Assembly (NCBI RefSeq): GCF_907164915.1
Contig: NC_061869.1
Span: 186,001 to 250,000, forward strand
From: Impatiens glandulifera
Taxonomy: Eukaryota; Streptophyta; Magnoliopsida; Ericales; Balsaminaceae
Direction of reading: 5' to 3'
DNA: 64,000 bases
Below are positions 23,468 to 34,154 of the stretch, one piece after another. Both the position numbers and the translations under genes were made by a program. Numbering within the stretch: the first letter of the stretch is position 1; every line of letters begins with the position of its first letter. Under the pieces are notes generated by a model. That model had not been told where the DNA came from, did not search any database, and saw nothing but the letters and a program-made list of their open reading frames with translations.

Positions 23468-24719
23468 CTTACAAAAATAAAGAACAAAAATACTTACCGT
23501 ATCGTGTAACCATTGTTGAGGCTTGAGCAATCTATTGAAAAGAGAACGATCTGCAGAGCAAACCGTCAACTCCTTGAAATCCTTTGCATCACTCTTTAAC
23601 CATTTCTTTAACTCCTTCATCTTTTCCTCGTCAATTCGTAACAAAGGATTAACCTTAACCGGATCATTTAGTTTAAACCATTTCCCACCAGGGTCGGTGT
23701 ATTCCCCCAATTGTTTCGACTTCTTCTTTCTCCGAAAACTTTTACCAACAAATTGTGATGGAGTCAATTGTTTCACCTCCTTCTCCTTCTGCTTATTTTT
23801 CTCCTTCTTCTTCTTCTCCTCCTCAGTCTCCACAATCACCTCCTTCACAATCTCTTTTTCCACCTCCTCTTTCTTCTCCTTTGGAACATGGGGCAAATCT
23901 TCTTCCTGCACAATCAAAAAATTAGATTAATATACATTGTGGAATGTAGGGCGTGGGACTTGGTGCAATACCTTGTCATTCTTCTCAGCTTCCACCTCCA
24001 CCTCTTTGTTCTCCTCATCCACATCCTTCAACTTGGGAGAGGATTGGGGCGTAGGGCGCGAATCATCATTCTGCACCTCCACCTCCTTCTCATTCTCCTT
24101 CTCCACCTCCTTCTCCTTCTCCACCTCCTTCTCCTTCTCCTTGTTCTCCTCCACCTCCTTATTCTCCTCTACCTCCACCTCTTTCTCCTTGTTCTCCTCC
24201 ACCTCCTTATTCTCCTTTACCTACACCTCCTTCTCCTTGTTCTACCCCACCTCCTTATTCTCCTCTACCTCCACCTCCTTCTCCTTGTTCTTCTCCACCT
24301 CCTTATTCTCCTCTACCTCCACCTCCTTCTCCTTGTTCTCCTCCACTTCCATATTCTCCTCCTTCTCCTTGTTCTCCACCACCTCCTTGTTCTCATGCAC
24401 ATCATCATTCTTCTCCTCTGGGCCATCAAAACTCAATTTGCGAGAGGTTTTTGGCGTGGGGCGCGAATCATCATTTTGCACAATGAAAAAATCAGATTAA
24501 TATATATACATTGTGGAACGTGGGATTCGCACGTTCTATATCATACCTTATCATTCTCCTCAGTCTTCTCGTCATTCTCCTCAGTCTCCTCGTCCTCCTC
24601 CTCAGTCTCCTCGTCCTTCTCCAAAGTCTCCTCCTCCTTAGTCTCCTCGTACTCGTCCTCCTCCTCCTCATCGTTCTGCAAAATCAAAAATGAAATGAGA
24701 TTAATATACATTTTGATGT

Positions 24720-24958
24720 CTTGGGCGTGGGGGTTGGGCGTGGGGCGTGGGGCTTGGGCGTTGGGAGTGGGGCGTGGGGGTTGGGCGCGGGGCGTGGGGG
24801 GTGGGCGTGAGGCGTGGGCGTGGGGGTTGGGCGTGGGGCGTGGGGTTGGGCGTGGGGCGTGGGGGTTGGGCGTGGGGGTTGGGCGTGGGGCGTGGGGCTT
24901 GGGCGTTGGGAGTGGGGGTTGGGCGTGGGGCGTGGGGCGTGAGACTTAGGCGTGTGGG
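24720..24958 (+). repeat. G-rich minisatellite array 4 (Ulp gene intron)
   Basis: Same family, in the intron between the lysine-rich exon (ending at about 24966) and an acidic exon (starting at about 24675). Shorter remnants of the same array (GGGCGTGGGACTTGG at 23949; GAACGTGGGATTCGC at 24516) follow the same intron start in the two neighbouring introns. This suggests exon-plus-intron duplication built the acidic region. Confidence 0.8.
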
Positions 24959-26704
24959 TGTGTACCTTTTTCGATTTCCTCTTCTCAGCCTTTCTCTTCT
25001 TGGCCAACTTATCAGCATTCCTCTTCTTGTCCAACTCATCAGCAATCCTCTTCTTTGACAAAATCGCCAGCCTTTCTCGCCTCTCCTTCCTCTTTCTTGT
25101 AATCTCATCATCATCCTCCTTAATCTTCTTCATCTTCTCGTCATTCTTCCTCTTAGAGTTCATCAACTCATCATTCTTCCTCTTCGTCCCATTCTCATTA
25201 TCAACATCATCATTCTTCCTCTTCGTTCTATTCTCAACAAGTGTAAGATCATTATTCTTCCTCTTTGTCGTCCTCTTCTCAGTATCGATTGCAGCAGTAC
25301 CTGCCTCTTCTTTTTCTTCTCCTCCACCATTCTTTTGTTCATTTCTTTGCCCCAATAATGTGATTATAAGTTGTTGATTCTCCTTCATGAGCTTGATTTC
25401 ACTTTTAATCACATTCACAACATTTGTCAGCACATCAAGTTTGGCAGTTAAGTCTTGAGACACTCGATTTGGTGCACAAGATGTAGATTTGTCTTCAGTT
25501 GGAATAGGAGTCGTCGCAGAAGGGATTGAATGAGAGGAGCTTTCTTGGCTAGTTTCATCACTAACTTCACGGACCTTGGGACTAATATGTCTACTCTTCT
25601 TGGTTGGCGGTTTGGGAGTCCTTTCATGTTTTTCTTCTTCTTCAAAAACTTCAATCTTTCTCTTCCTCGTATCACATCCAAAAATTCATCATAAATGTTG
25701 TCTGTCATATCTTCAAAGTCGTCCCCAGAGTACATTCGCTTCTCCTCCGCAAACTCATGAATTTTTCTTCGAACAGTGCACTCCTGGATGGCTGTGGATA
25801 CCTCAGGTCCGGTATAACTCCTAAAAGATTTACAGAGCACTATCATTGGGCTTGTAAGATCATCTTCCAGTGTCTTTTCAGCAAAATTGGGGACGAATGT
25901 ATCGATAAGCTCATAGGTCCACACTTGGAATGCTAGTGCGAACCCATGTAAAATATAAGCGACATCACATATGCCTTTCTTGTTCCAGTTTTTCTTCATC
26001 GAGAGATATAACCCACAAAGGTATTTGATATCTTTGTCAATACCCTACAGGGTAGCTCTGAAGGACACATTTCCCCATGGAAATTGGAGGAAGATCTCCA
26101 TGTCTTCCACCATGTGAAAGATTCTCAAACTTATCTTCCTCATGTTATCAGATGCGAACAGATACAAGTAAATGAGAAATATGAGCCCATCTTCCATTAA
26201 TCCTCCTTATCAGAGCATCCGACGAAAATGTTTTCAAGCTCTTTCAGTCTAACATCCTTTTTACCCTTAAAATATTTGAGGACAAGGGGTGGACATTCTT
26301 CAACCTCCTCCACCAAAGGAAATCTGCCAAAGTTGAGGCCTGTCACCAATGCATAATCCTTCATGCCCCAGCATACCTCCTTACCTTTGACCAAGAACCT
26401 TATCTCCTTCGAATTTGAACTGACTTTTCTGATAAGCATCTGATGGAGTATGGTTCCTGTAAATAATAATGTCGGGGCTTGGAATATAGACTTGAATTGG
26501 GTCTGCAATGCCCTATCCAAAAGATCATGGTGAGTAAACCTCTCCTTTATCTTTGCCAAGTTGGGACCGGTGGATTTCAATGAAACACGGCCATTAAAAT
26601 CATTGAGAATGGTTTCCTTTGGTGCCATCTGCAAAAACAGTCATTAAAAATCATATACACAATGTTTGGTTGATCAAAAACAATAAAATCATATTAATAA
26701 TTGC

Positions 26705-27090
26705 AGCCACGCACCACGCCCAAGCCCCACGCCCCACGCCCAACCCCCACTCCCAATGCCCAACCCCACGCTCAAGCCCCACGCCCAAGCCCCACGCCCA
26801 AACCCCACGCCCCACGCCCAAGCCCCACGCCCAACCCCCAACCCCCACGCCCAGACCCCACGCACAAGCCCTACGCCCCACGCCCAACCCCCACGCCCCA
26901 CACCCCACACCCAACCCCCACGCCCCACGCCCAAGACCCACGCCCCACGCCCAACCCCCACGCCCCACGCCCAACCCCCATGCCCCACGCCCAACCTCCA
27001 CGCCCCACGCCCAACCCTCACGCCCCACGCCCACGCCCAACCCCCACGCCCCACGCCCAACCCCTACGCCCACGCCACACGACCAAGCCC
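26705..27090 (-). repeat. C-rich minisatellite array 5 (Ulp gene 5' intron)
   Basis: CCCACGCCCCACGCCCAA units, mostly of a 20-bp period, lying just upstream of the acceptor before the Ulp gene ATG. It was probably a 5'-untranslated intron, the mirror of array 1. It ends with a telomere-like trace. Confidence 0.85.
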
Positions 27091-27529
27091 TAAACCTAAA
27101 CTAAAACCCTAAAACCCTAATGTTCACATGCAAAGCAAATATACCATTCTCAGCATTCATAATAAGCAAAACATGCAAAACAAATATTCACAAACCATTC
27201 ACAAACATTCTCAGCATTTCACAAACCATTCACAAATTATATCAATCTAATCATTTAAAACAATAAACCTAAACTAAACTAAGATTACCTAAACAATAAA
27301 CCTAAACTAACTTCAGATCGTCGGGCTAGAATCGTCCGAGGTTTGACGATCGTCGAAGATGTTGGCTGGAAGTTCAGCTTGGCGATCGACGAAGAGGCTG
27401 GCTGGAAGGGTTGGGCTTCTTGGCGAACGTCGGGGATGGTGGTTGGCGGAGCTTGGCGTCTAGGGCTGGGCAGGGGAGAAACGGAACCGGATGGGGAGAA
27501 AGCGGGGGAAGAAGAAGGGGAAGTGTAAC

Positions 27530-27607
27530 GGTCGGGGGAAAGGGAAAGCGGGGGAAGAAGAAAAGAAAGGAAAATAAAAGAAAAGAAAAGAAAAGAAAAG
27601 AAAAAAA

Positions 27608-27639
<32 letters not shown>

Positions 27640-27750
27640 AAAGAAAAAAAAAAAGAAAAAAAAAGAAAAGAAAAAAAAGTAAAAAAGTTATTAAGGGTAA
27701 AATTGGAAAAAATTTAAAAAAAAAAAATTATTATGGAGGTTAAATATGAG
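27530..27750 (-). repeat. Right terminal inverted repeat of large MULE, with AAAAG/poly-A tract
   Basis: A purine-only tract (AAAAG repeats and poly-A, about 27555-27680), then GTTATTAAGGGTAAAATTGG and TTATTATGGAGGTTAAATAT. These mirror 18175-18340. The repeat is cut at 27750 by the second MULE. Confidence 0.7.
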
Positions 27751-28289
27751 GGAAATTTGATGAGAGGGTTATTACCATATTTAACATAGCCTTACTAATT
27801 TTTTCATATATAACCTTTTGTCAGGGCAAAATGTCTCTTTTGCCCTTTAATTTTAAAAAAAAAAATTATTTTCTTTTCCTTCTTTTCCCTTCTCCCCCGT
27901 TTTCCCTCCCTCTCCCTCTCCCTCTGTTCAACTCTCCCTACACCGAAGATGACCGATCAGCCATCCTCTCCCCCGAACCCCGAAACATCGACGACGATTC
28001 AAACCCTTCCTCTCCCCCGAACCCCGACGAGCCCCCAACGACAAATAAGAGTCCCCGACGAGAAGTAGAACTCCAGAACGACGAAGGTGAGTTTATCTTC
28101 CATGTTTTTCCCGTTTTCTATATGAGTTTTCCCTTTTTGTATCGTTTATATTCCATGCATGCTGAAATGGAAGAATGATTAGTGTTTATTGTTTAGGTTT
28201 AGGTTTAGGTTTATTGGCTGACTGAATCGTTTTGGGTTTAAAATGCATCTGTCGAAGGCTGTTGCAGGTTGTCGCAGACGAATGCGCAT

Positions 28290-28495
28290 CTATCGCAGGC
28301 GACGAATGCGCATTCGTCTGCGACAGATGCGCAATCGTCTGCGACAGATGCGCATTCGTCTGCGACAGATGCGCATTCGTCTGCGACAGATGCGCATTCG
28401 TCTGCGACAGATGCGCATTCGTCTGCGACAGATGCGCATTCGTCTGCGACAGATGCGCATTCGTCTGCGACAGATGCGCATTCGTCTGCGACGTT
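28290..28495 (+). repeat. 21-bp tandem repeat in left MULE TIR
   Basis: About nine near-identical units with core GCGCATTCGTCTGCGACAG. Only about three units stand in the right TIR (29600-29670), so the array changed length in one arm after the element formed. A 21-bp period keeps several frames open; this is not a gene. Confidence 0.9.
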
Positions 28496-28620
28496 TACAA
28501 TATGTATCTCTCAATCTCCATTTTATGTTTTGCTTACTGGTCTATGCATGTGTTATTTTGATGTCTATAATCAATGAATGAGCATAACTTCATTAGCCTG
28601 TACGTTTGAATGCTTTTGAG

Positions 28621-28746
28621 GCACACAGAATGGGCGTTGAGGATGAAGTCCGAATGAAATGGGTAATAATAACAATGGGTGAGCACACAGAATGGGCGTT
28701 GAGGATTGAGGGAGCCCGAATGAAATGGGTAATAATAACAATGGGT
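28621..28746 (+). repeat. Direct duplication, about 60 bp, inside Pack-MULE
   Basis: Two copies (28621-28680; 28683-28746) share GCACACAGAATGGGCGTTGA and GAATGAAATGGGTAATAATA. Confidence 0.85.
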
Positions 28747-28766
28747 GTGGAGAGGTGAATGCATAA

Positions 28767-28877
28767 ATGGATGATCAGAGAGAACCTTCAGAGTATTTTC
28801 TAAACGACGAGGAGACTTATAATGGGCAAAACGATTGGCGTGATGGAGGGATTGAGTTTGATTTAAATGCTAAGTAA
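28767..28877 (+). CDS. Small 36-codon reading frame in Pack-MULE, unknown
   Basis: Starts MDDQREPSEYFLNDEETYNG and ends EFDLNAK. The acidic, plant-like composition suggests the start of a captured gene, but I do not recognise it. It lies between the duplication and the bromodomain fragment, on the opposite strand. It may be chance. Confidence 0.25.
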   Translation: MDDQREPSEYFLNDEETYNGQNDWRDGGIEFDLNAK

Positions 28878-29164
28878 AAGAGGAACAATTCTAAATTTGA
28901 ATACAAAGAATGATATTTTGATTGATTGATATGTTTGTGAATTAGAAGGGTTTTATTTTCATCACTGAGTGGTGGTGTTTGTTGTTGCAGTTTTTTTTTT
29001 AAATAAATGAGTGTTATTTTCAAATAAATGAGTGTTATTTGAAAACAATCAATTGAAGCTGGGTACTAAGATTTAATCATTCTCATCATTATTTAAATTA
29101 TCACCATGTATCATTTATTGTAAGACACTTAATTTGAATGTTCTAAACAATTGTAAAAATATCT

Positions 29165-29463
29165 TTGTTTTTCTAACAAAGTCTTCGCCATCAAATGAAC
29201 ATCGCTTTTTTAATCGTTATACTGCATTGCATTGTCGAACACTAACCTCATATCAGCAAAAATGTCACGGACATTCTTATAACTAGTTCCATCTTTACCT
29301 CCATTTGATTCTTTATAGTACTGAAGTACATAGGTCTGTCCATAACCTATACACACTTTCCAACATTAAAATCAATAGAAATGTAAACCAGAAAAGAAAA
29401 AAGTACCTTAACGCATAGTAGTCATCCAACCCAAGACCTTCAATATCAACATACTGCATAAAG
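29165..29463 (-). pseudogene. Captured bromodomain gene fragment (GTE1/IMB1-like)
   Basis: On the minus strand, VDIEGLGLDDYYALR (about 29415-29460) ends at a GT donor. After a short intron come FSTIKNQME and SYKNVRDIFADMRLVFDNAM, then QYND and DVHLMAKTLLEK. These match the plant GTE1/IMB1 bromodomain, including the acetyl-lysine-binding Asn of the YND block. A frameshift after NQME and a TAA after QYND show it is decayed. Exon-intron order is kept, so genomic DNA rather than cDNA was captured. Confidence 0.8.
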
Positions 29464-30310
29464 GGTCATTCACACTTGTGTTGAGATATCTGATAAGTAA
29501 ATCACAATGTCAGAAAGCAAACTAACATTGTTTGTACAAACAATCAAGTAACCAAAAGGTCGTAGGCGAAAAATGCATTGGCGAAAAATCCATCTGTCGC
29601 AGGCGAATGCGCATCTGTCGTAGGCGACAGATGCGCATTCGTCTGCGACAGATGCGCATTCGTCTGCGACAACCTGCAACAGCCTTCGACAGATGCATTT
29701 TAAACTCAAAACGATTCAGTCAGCCAATAAACCTAAACAATAAACACTAATCATTCTTCCATTTCAGCATGCATGGAATATAAACGATACAAAAAGGGAA
29801 AACTCGGATAGAAAACGGGAAAAACATGGAAGATAAACTTACCTTCGTCGTTCTGGAGTTCTGCTTCTCGTCGGGGACTCTTATTTGTCGTCGGGGGCTC
29901 GTCGGGGTTCGGGGGAGAGGAAGGGTTTGAATCGTCGTCAATGTTTCGGGATTCGGGGGAAAGGATGGCTGATCGGTCATCTTCGGTGTAGGGAGAGTTG
30001 AACAGAGGGAAAGGGAGAGGGAGGGAAAACGGGGGAGAAGGGAAAAGAAGGAAAAGAAAATGAGTTTTTTTAAAAAAAATTAAAGGGCAATAAAGACATT
30101 TTGCCCTGATAAAAGGTTATATATGAAAAAATTAGTAAGCTATGTTAAATATGGTAATAACCCCTATTATGAGGGTTATTTCATCAAATTCCCCAAATAT
30201 GAGATATGTTAAAGTAAATTGGAGAAAAGAATAGGACGAATTAATTTCAGCGAATAGTCGAATATTAGAAATCGTGAGAAAGAAAGGGGCATTAGGGCAG
30301 AGGCCTGACA

Positions 30311-32008
30311 ATGGTGTGCGACAAGTGTAAGAGGCTTCAATTTTCGTTCATCAAAATTTCTTCTCATCATATTCTTTGATGTCTGGTAATCCGTCTGACT
30401 TAAAAGTTCTATGATTTTGGTTGGTAATTTGCAGGTGAGAAGAAGCTGTCGAAAGTTATTGTACCTGATAAGTGGAAGGAAGGCGCTAGCAATACAACCG
30501 AAGGCGGAGGGCGTAAGATCAACGAGAACAAGCTCCTCTCCAAGAACAAAAGGTTTATTTTCTTGTTTCTTTCTCTCCTCTCCTCTCCCTCGCTGTCTGC
30601 CCGTGTAATTTGTGGTATGTTGTTAGTGAATATGAGATTGATTAGCCTAAGCTCCTTAGTTTTTGTATACCTTTACCTTTGGGCGATAGTCTTAGAGTTA
30701 GAATGTAACCCTAACTCAATTTATACCTTGCAGTGATGCAAACCATATCCAATAAATTAAAAGTTGTAACAGTTCAATAGATATTTACTTGTACCAAATT
30801 AATTATCCATGGATCATGCCTATATCCTCTGTCAAAGAATTGAAAGCTAGGAGGAATTCGGTATATATTTGAACTGATTTATCTCTATTAGTAGAGGATT
30901 TTCCTCCTATTTGCACCCTGTGTGCTCTGGAACAGATACACAATAGAATGAAAGAACATAAAAGTTTGTGTTTTATCCTTTAAAAAACCCATAAAAGTCT
31001 GTGTTCATGATACTTGGCTTCAAATATAAGGCGTGGTTTGCTAAGTGATTGAGCGTACCACATTTGCTCTGTCAATAGATGTTCAAGTGTTTTGTGTTTA
31101 AGGCAGGATTGTTTGGTATTGCAGATGGACTCCCTATGGGAATACGAAATGCATCATCTGCAAGCAGCAAGTGCATCAAGATGGCAAGTACTGTCACACC
31201 TGTGCTTATAGTAAAGGTAATGGTTTTGATCTTGATCTTGTGCCTGTTAATTCATAAAAATAAAGGTACAAAGGTGGGCTACTAAAGGAGTTTAAAATTT
31301 AATACTTCTATGAGAGATAGTACAAATATAAGCATTAAAACTTCAATTAATGATTAACTCACTAGGTTTCTCAAGAGACAAGAGTCATGTGTCTTAGATC
31401 AAAGGTCACAGACTTGATTCTCACTAAGAACGCTATGTACCTCAGTTTTAATCCTCTCTTTTGTCTCTTCTACTTTTGACAAGATCAATTAGCGATGACT
31501 TATCTAGCAATAATAAAATAAAATAGTGTTGACATGTGACAGAAGATGAGTCATATTTTTGGCACAATAAACTAACCCCTTCTTGGATTCCTACATAGTT
31601 GTATGAATTGATCTTGTCTCCTGTTACATCGGTGTCTCCTATAAATCGGTTCCACCCATTACCAATACTCTTGCTGCCTTCTTCTATTCAAGTTAATTTT
31701 CTTACTTACGTATTTATTAGATAATTGTATCACAAATTGCACATGTTGAGTTGAATCATAAAGTGTTGTGATAAAAACCTGTTAGGAGTTTAATTGTACC
31801 CCTTTTAGAAAGTTTAGGCGATTTTGTATACTTTCAAAGACTAGGTTGAACTAATCTAATATCTAATTTCTTGTATACTTTTGGGTATCTTATTATGTCA
31901 AAATTCAAGTGCTTATTTCTTTATTTTATTTTTGTTGGCGCAGGAGTATGTGCTATGTGTGGCAAACAGGTACTTGACACTAAGTTCTATAAACAGAGCA
32001 ATGTATGA
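30311..32008 (+). CDS. CRIPT: CRIPT homologue (cysteine-rich zinc-ribbon protein)
   Basis: Four exons: 30311-30326, 30435-30552, 31125-31216 and 31944-32008, giving 97 codons with stop, 96 residues. The protein starts MVCDKCEKKLSKVIVPDKWK and keeps four CxxC pairs: CDKC, CIIC, CHTC and CAMC. It ends DTKFYKQSNV. The animal protein was named for binding the PDZ domain of PSD-95, but CRIPT is found across eukaryotes and has been linked to the minor spliceosome. The plant role is not known from sequence. Exon 1 holds only five full codons. The first ATG is the family start. The gene starts 108 bp after the right target duplication of a MULE, so its promoter is probably affected. Confidence 0.95.
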
Positions 32009-32959
32009 CATGTTTTGTAAGAGGAATGGAAGTGAGGATGGTGGGGTTGTTGCAATTATTCATGGCACTTGCAATGATGAACAACTTAAGTAGAGATGTA
32101 TTTTTATTTATGAAAAAAATGAACGTTTTCTAAGCAACTATGTATGTATGTGGTGGGAACAGTAGAAATCCAGTTCTAGTTGTGAATTCGGTTATGATCA
32201 ATGATGTTGGTATCCCATTAAATGAGATTTATAATATACACTTTTATCTTCTAATTCTCATTTTCATTCTAACCCACGAAGGTAGTCTGAATAAAAGTGA
32301 ATAAGAGTCGGCTTAAAAGACCAAAAATGTCACGAGTTTGATTCTATCTTAAGCATGACATTATTATCTAGTTCTATTTAATTAAAATAATAATAATTTC
32401 ATACAAATTTTTTTCTCTTAACAATTACAGTAAAAAATATCATGACGTGCAAGTATTCTTCTTTAGATTGGTCATCTTATCTATTGACGTTTTTCATAGA
32501 ATTCCCACAATCAGATGATAGAAATCAAACCCTTTATGGCCACTTGTTTTCAAAAGTACAAACTCTACATCAGAAGGTGGTTGATATGTAGCATTTTCTT
32601 CGTCTACCTCAACTTCATCTTGAACATGCATTTTTACAATATTAATATTTAAATTTAATTATTATTTATGATAATAATTTAAAATTTATAAAGTTAGAAT
32701 AATATATATTTGTAATTATAATAAATAATTTTGAATTTATTTTAATAATTAATAATAAATAATTTAAATCTAGATTAAGAATATAATTATTTTAATCCAG
32801 ATTAATAAATAATTTTAAATTTATTTTAATTTAGATAATCAATTTTAAAAAGTATTAAATAGATCATTTTAATTATATTCTAACAAAAATGTTAATTTAA
32901 ATAATTTTAAAACAAAATTTATATTTTTAATTTTATATTAAAATAATTATATTTTTAAT

Positions 32960-33025
<66 letters not shown>

Positions 33026-34154
33026 TTAACAAATTCATTCTATTAAAAGAAAAAAAAATTCTCCTCATTTTCAATAAAAAAATAACACCAACTAAACCCC
33101 AAATGGAACAAGTCAAAAACCAAAACTCAACTAATGAATACTCTTGGCTGATTCTCAAACCTAAAAAAATCAATCACAAGGTAAACCTGGAAAATAAACT
33201 TCGTCGTGTGTCGTCATTTGAAGCCAAAGCGTGAACGCGCGCGTCTGTGTGTCGTCATTTGAAGCCAAAGCGTGAACGCGCGCGTCTGGGCGCATTGTTC
33301 TGTCTTCATCCATTGGTGTTTGATCGTTCCAGCTGCGTCCAGGCTAACGGTGTTGAAGCACACATCAGTTGATCCAGTGTTGCGCGAAAGCGCTCAACTT
33401 TCGTTGTAGGTGGTTCGTCGAATGAAGTATAGACGCTCATTCGATGGTCGCATGCTTTGCTGCAACCAATTCTTTTATATCCGGGTATACTAGATTACTA
33501 CCATTTTTTAAACTCATTTTACCTTTATTTTCAACTTACAAAATACACAAAATATTTAAAAAATATAAATATTTATTTTTATTATTATATTTTTATTTTA
33601 CTTAAAATTATTTAATAAATTTGGAACTTAATATGCTCTGACAATTACAAAAGGTGAGACTTTATTTTATTTTATTTTATTTTATTTTAGTAGTAGCCAT
33701 CTGACTCACAGGTGGTTTAGAAAGCAAGAATCATGAGTAAAAGGGAGAAGAAGAGGAAAGAAAATCCTAGATTGACCCACCACCGCCTCCTCTATCAAAA
33801 AACAAACAATCAACACCGTCTAATCTTTGTTTCCATCACCCATTAATCACTCTCAACCACTAAGCCTTGCAAATCTTTTCAATTTCTTGGGAAATCACAC
33901 CCTATTGGACTTCCGGACTTTGTGTGGACCTCATCCCAATGATCTTACATTTTCCTTGATTTTTCCAGTCTTACAAGTATTTACTTATACAACCTCTCTC
34001 CCTCTTTCTGCAACCAAATCAAGAGATAGCTAGATATATAGATATTCTTAAAGGGGATGTCTGCTCCCATTAGCACAGTAAACCAGGGGAATTTGCGGTG
34101 AAGAAATAAAAGTTTTTTTTTTTTTTTTTCTCTTCAGAGGGAGTGCGGAGTACC
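32009..34154. other. Intergenic, AT-rich with one GC-rich LTR-like fragment
   Basis: CRIPT 3' flank, AT-rich spacer and an (AT)n run at 32963-33022. At 33190-33500 is a GC-rich stretch with an exact 41-bp tandem duplication (33206-33246, 33247-33287; core TCGTCATTTGAAGCCAAAGC). Its TGGTCGC end resembles LTR-like DNA at 60.1 kb. A short TTTTA run lies at 33661-33690. The right end is the starch synthase III 5' region. Confidence 0.55.

Larger units (their letters stand above)
22523..26628 (-). pseudogene. DUF1985 / Ulp1-type (C48) cysteine protease gene of the MULE, broken
   Basis: Transcribed towards the transposase. The first coding exon (ATG at 26628, straight after an acceptor AG) carries a DUF1985 domain with LHQMLIRKV and YALVTGLNFG (to about 26205); more of it lies at 25980-26190. 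A long charged, low-complexity middle (about 23930-25460) is split into acidic and lysine-rich exons. The protease end is at 22523-23650, with WLHDT near 23500, the His motif KHWVLC near 22930, Asp in IYVYDC near 22880 and Cys in SGDCGVF near 22670. Damage includes TAG at about 26045 in the DUF1985 part, TAG just before the catalytic His (about 22935), and frameshifts near 23130 and 25560. The family cleaves SUMO-like conjugates. Which intron pieces are real is uncertain. Confidence 0.8.
18140..27750. mobile_element. Large Mutator-like element with transposase and Ulp1-type gene
   Basis: About 9.6 kb bounded by terminal inverted repeats. It holds a MuDR-type transposase gene on the plus strand and a DUF1985/Ulp1-protease gene on the minus strand that converge near 22.4 kb. 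GC-rich promoter-proximal regions lie just inside both ends (18350-18560; 27310-27530). Five G/C-skewed minisatellites lie in introns and in the spacer. MULEs that carry a Ulp1-like protease are known in plants (the Kaonashi type in Arabidopsis, and melon elements). Both genes are broken. The outer ends are uncertain by tens of bases and I found no target duplication, because a second MULE has inserted at the right end. Confidence 0.8.
27751..30194. mobile_element. Non-autonomous MULE (Pack-MULE type), 2,444 bp, 9-bp TSD
   Basis: Flanked by identical aaatatgag (27742-27750 and 30195-30203), the 9-bp target duplication expected of Mutator elements. The ends are GGAAATTTGATGA and, inverted, GGGGAATTTGATGA. 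Terminal inverted repeats are long: left about 27751-28495, right about 29575-30194. Each holds a GC-rich, promoter-like region, an AAATGCATCTGTCGAAGG segment and 21-bp tandem repeats. The interior holds a direct duplication, a 36-codon frame and a decayed bromodomain gene fragment. There is no transposase, so it depended on another MULE. It inserted at the right end of the large MULE and 108 bp before the CRIPT start codon. Confidence 0.9.

Noticed and set aside
23768..24949. 393-codon Leu-rich plus-strand frame
   Set aside because: Antisense shadow of the Glu/Lys-rich exons of the Ulp gene (CTC/CTT on this strand).
26619..27112. Long Pro/His/Ala/Arg/Thr-rich frames on both strands
   Set aside because: Products of array 5; the composition is dictated by CCCACGCC units and all frames are open.
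28290..28495. CRISPR-like regular repeat
   Set aside because: Direct repeats without unique spacers, in plant DNA inside a MULE TIR.
28232..28581. Open frames of repeated DRCAFVC, RQMRIRL and SATDAH
   Set aside because: Translation of the 21-bp repeat in three frames; part of a transposon TIR, not a gene.
18140..30203. A single giant MULE spanning both elements
   Set aside because: The 9-bp duplication at 27742/30195 defines the right part as a separate insertion, and the large element has its own TIR pair.
31340..31450. SINE-like sequence in CRIPT intron 3
   Set aside because: A weak box-B-like ACTTGATTCTC only; no convincing box A or ends.
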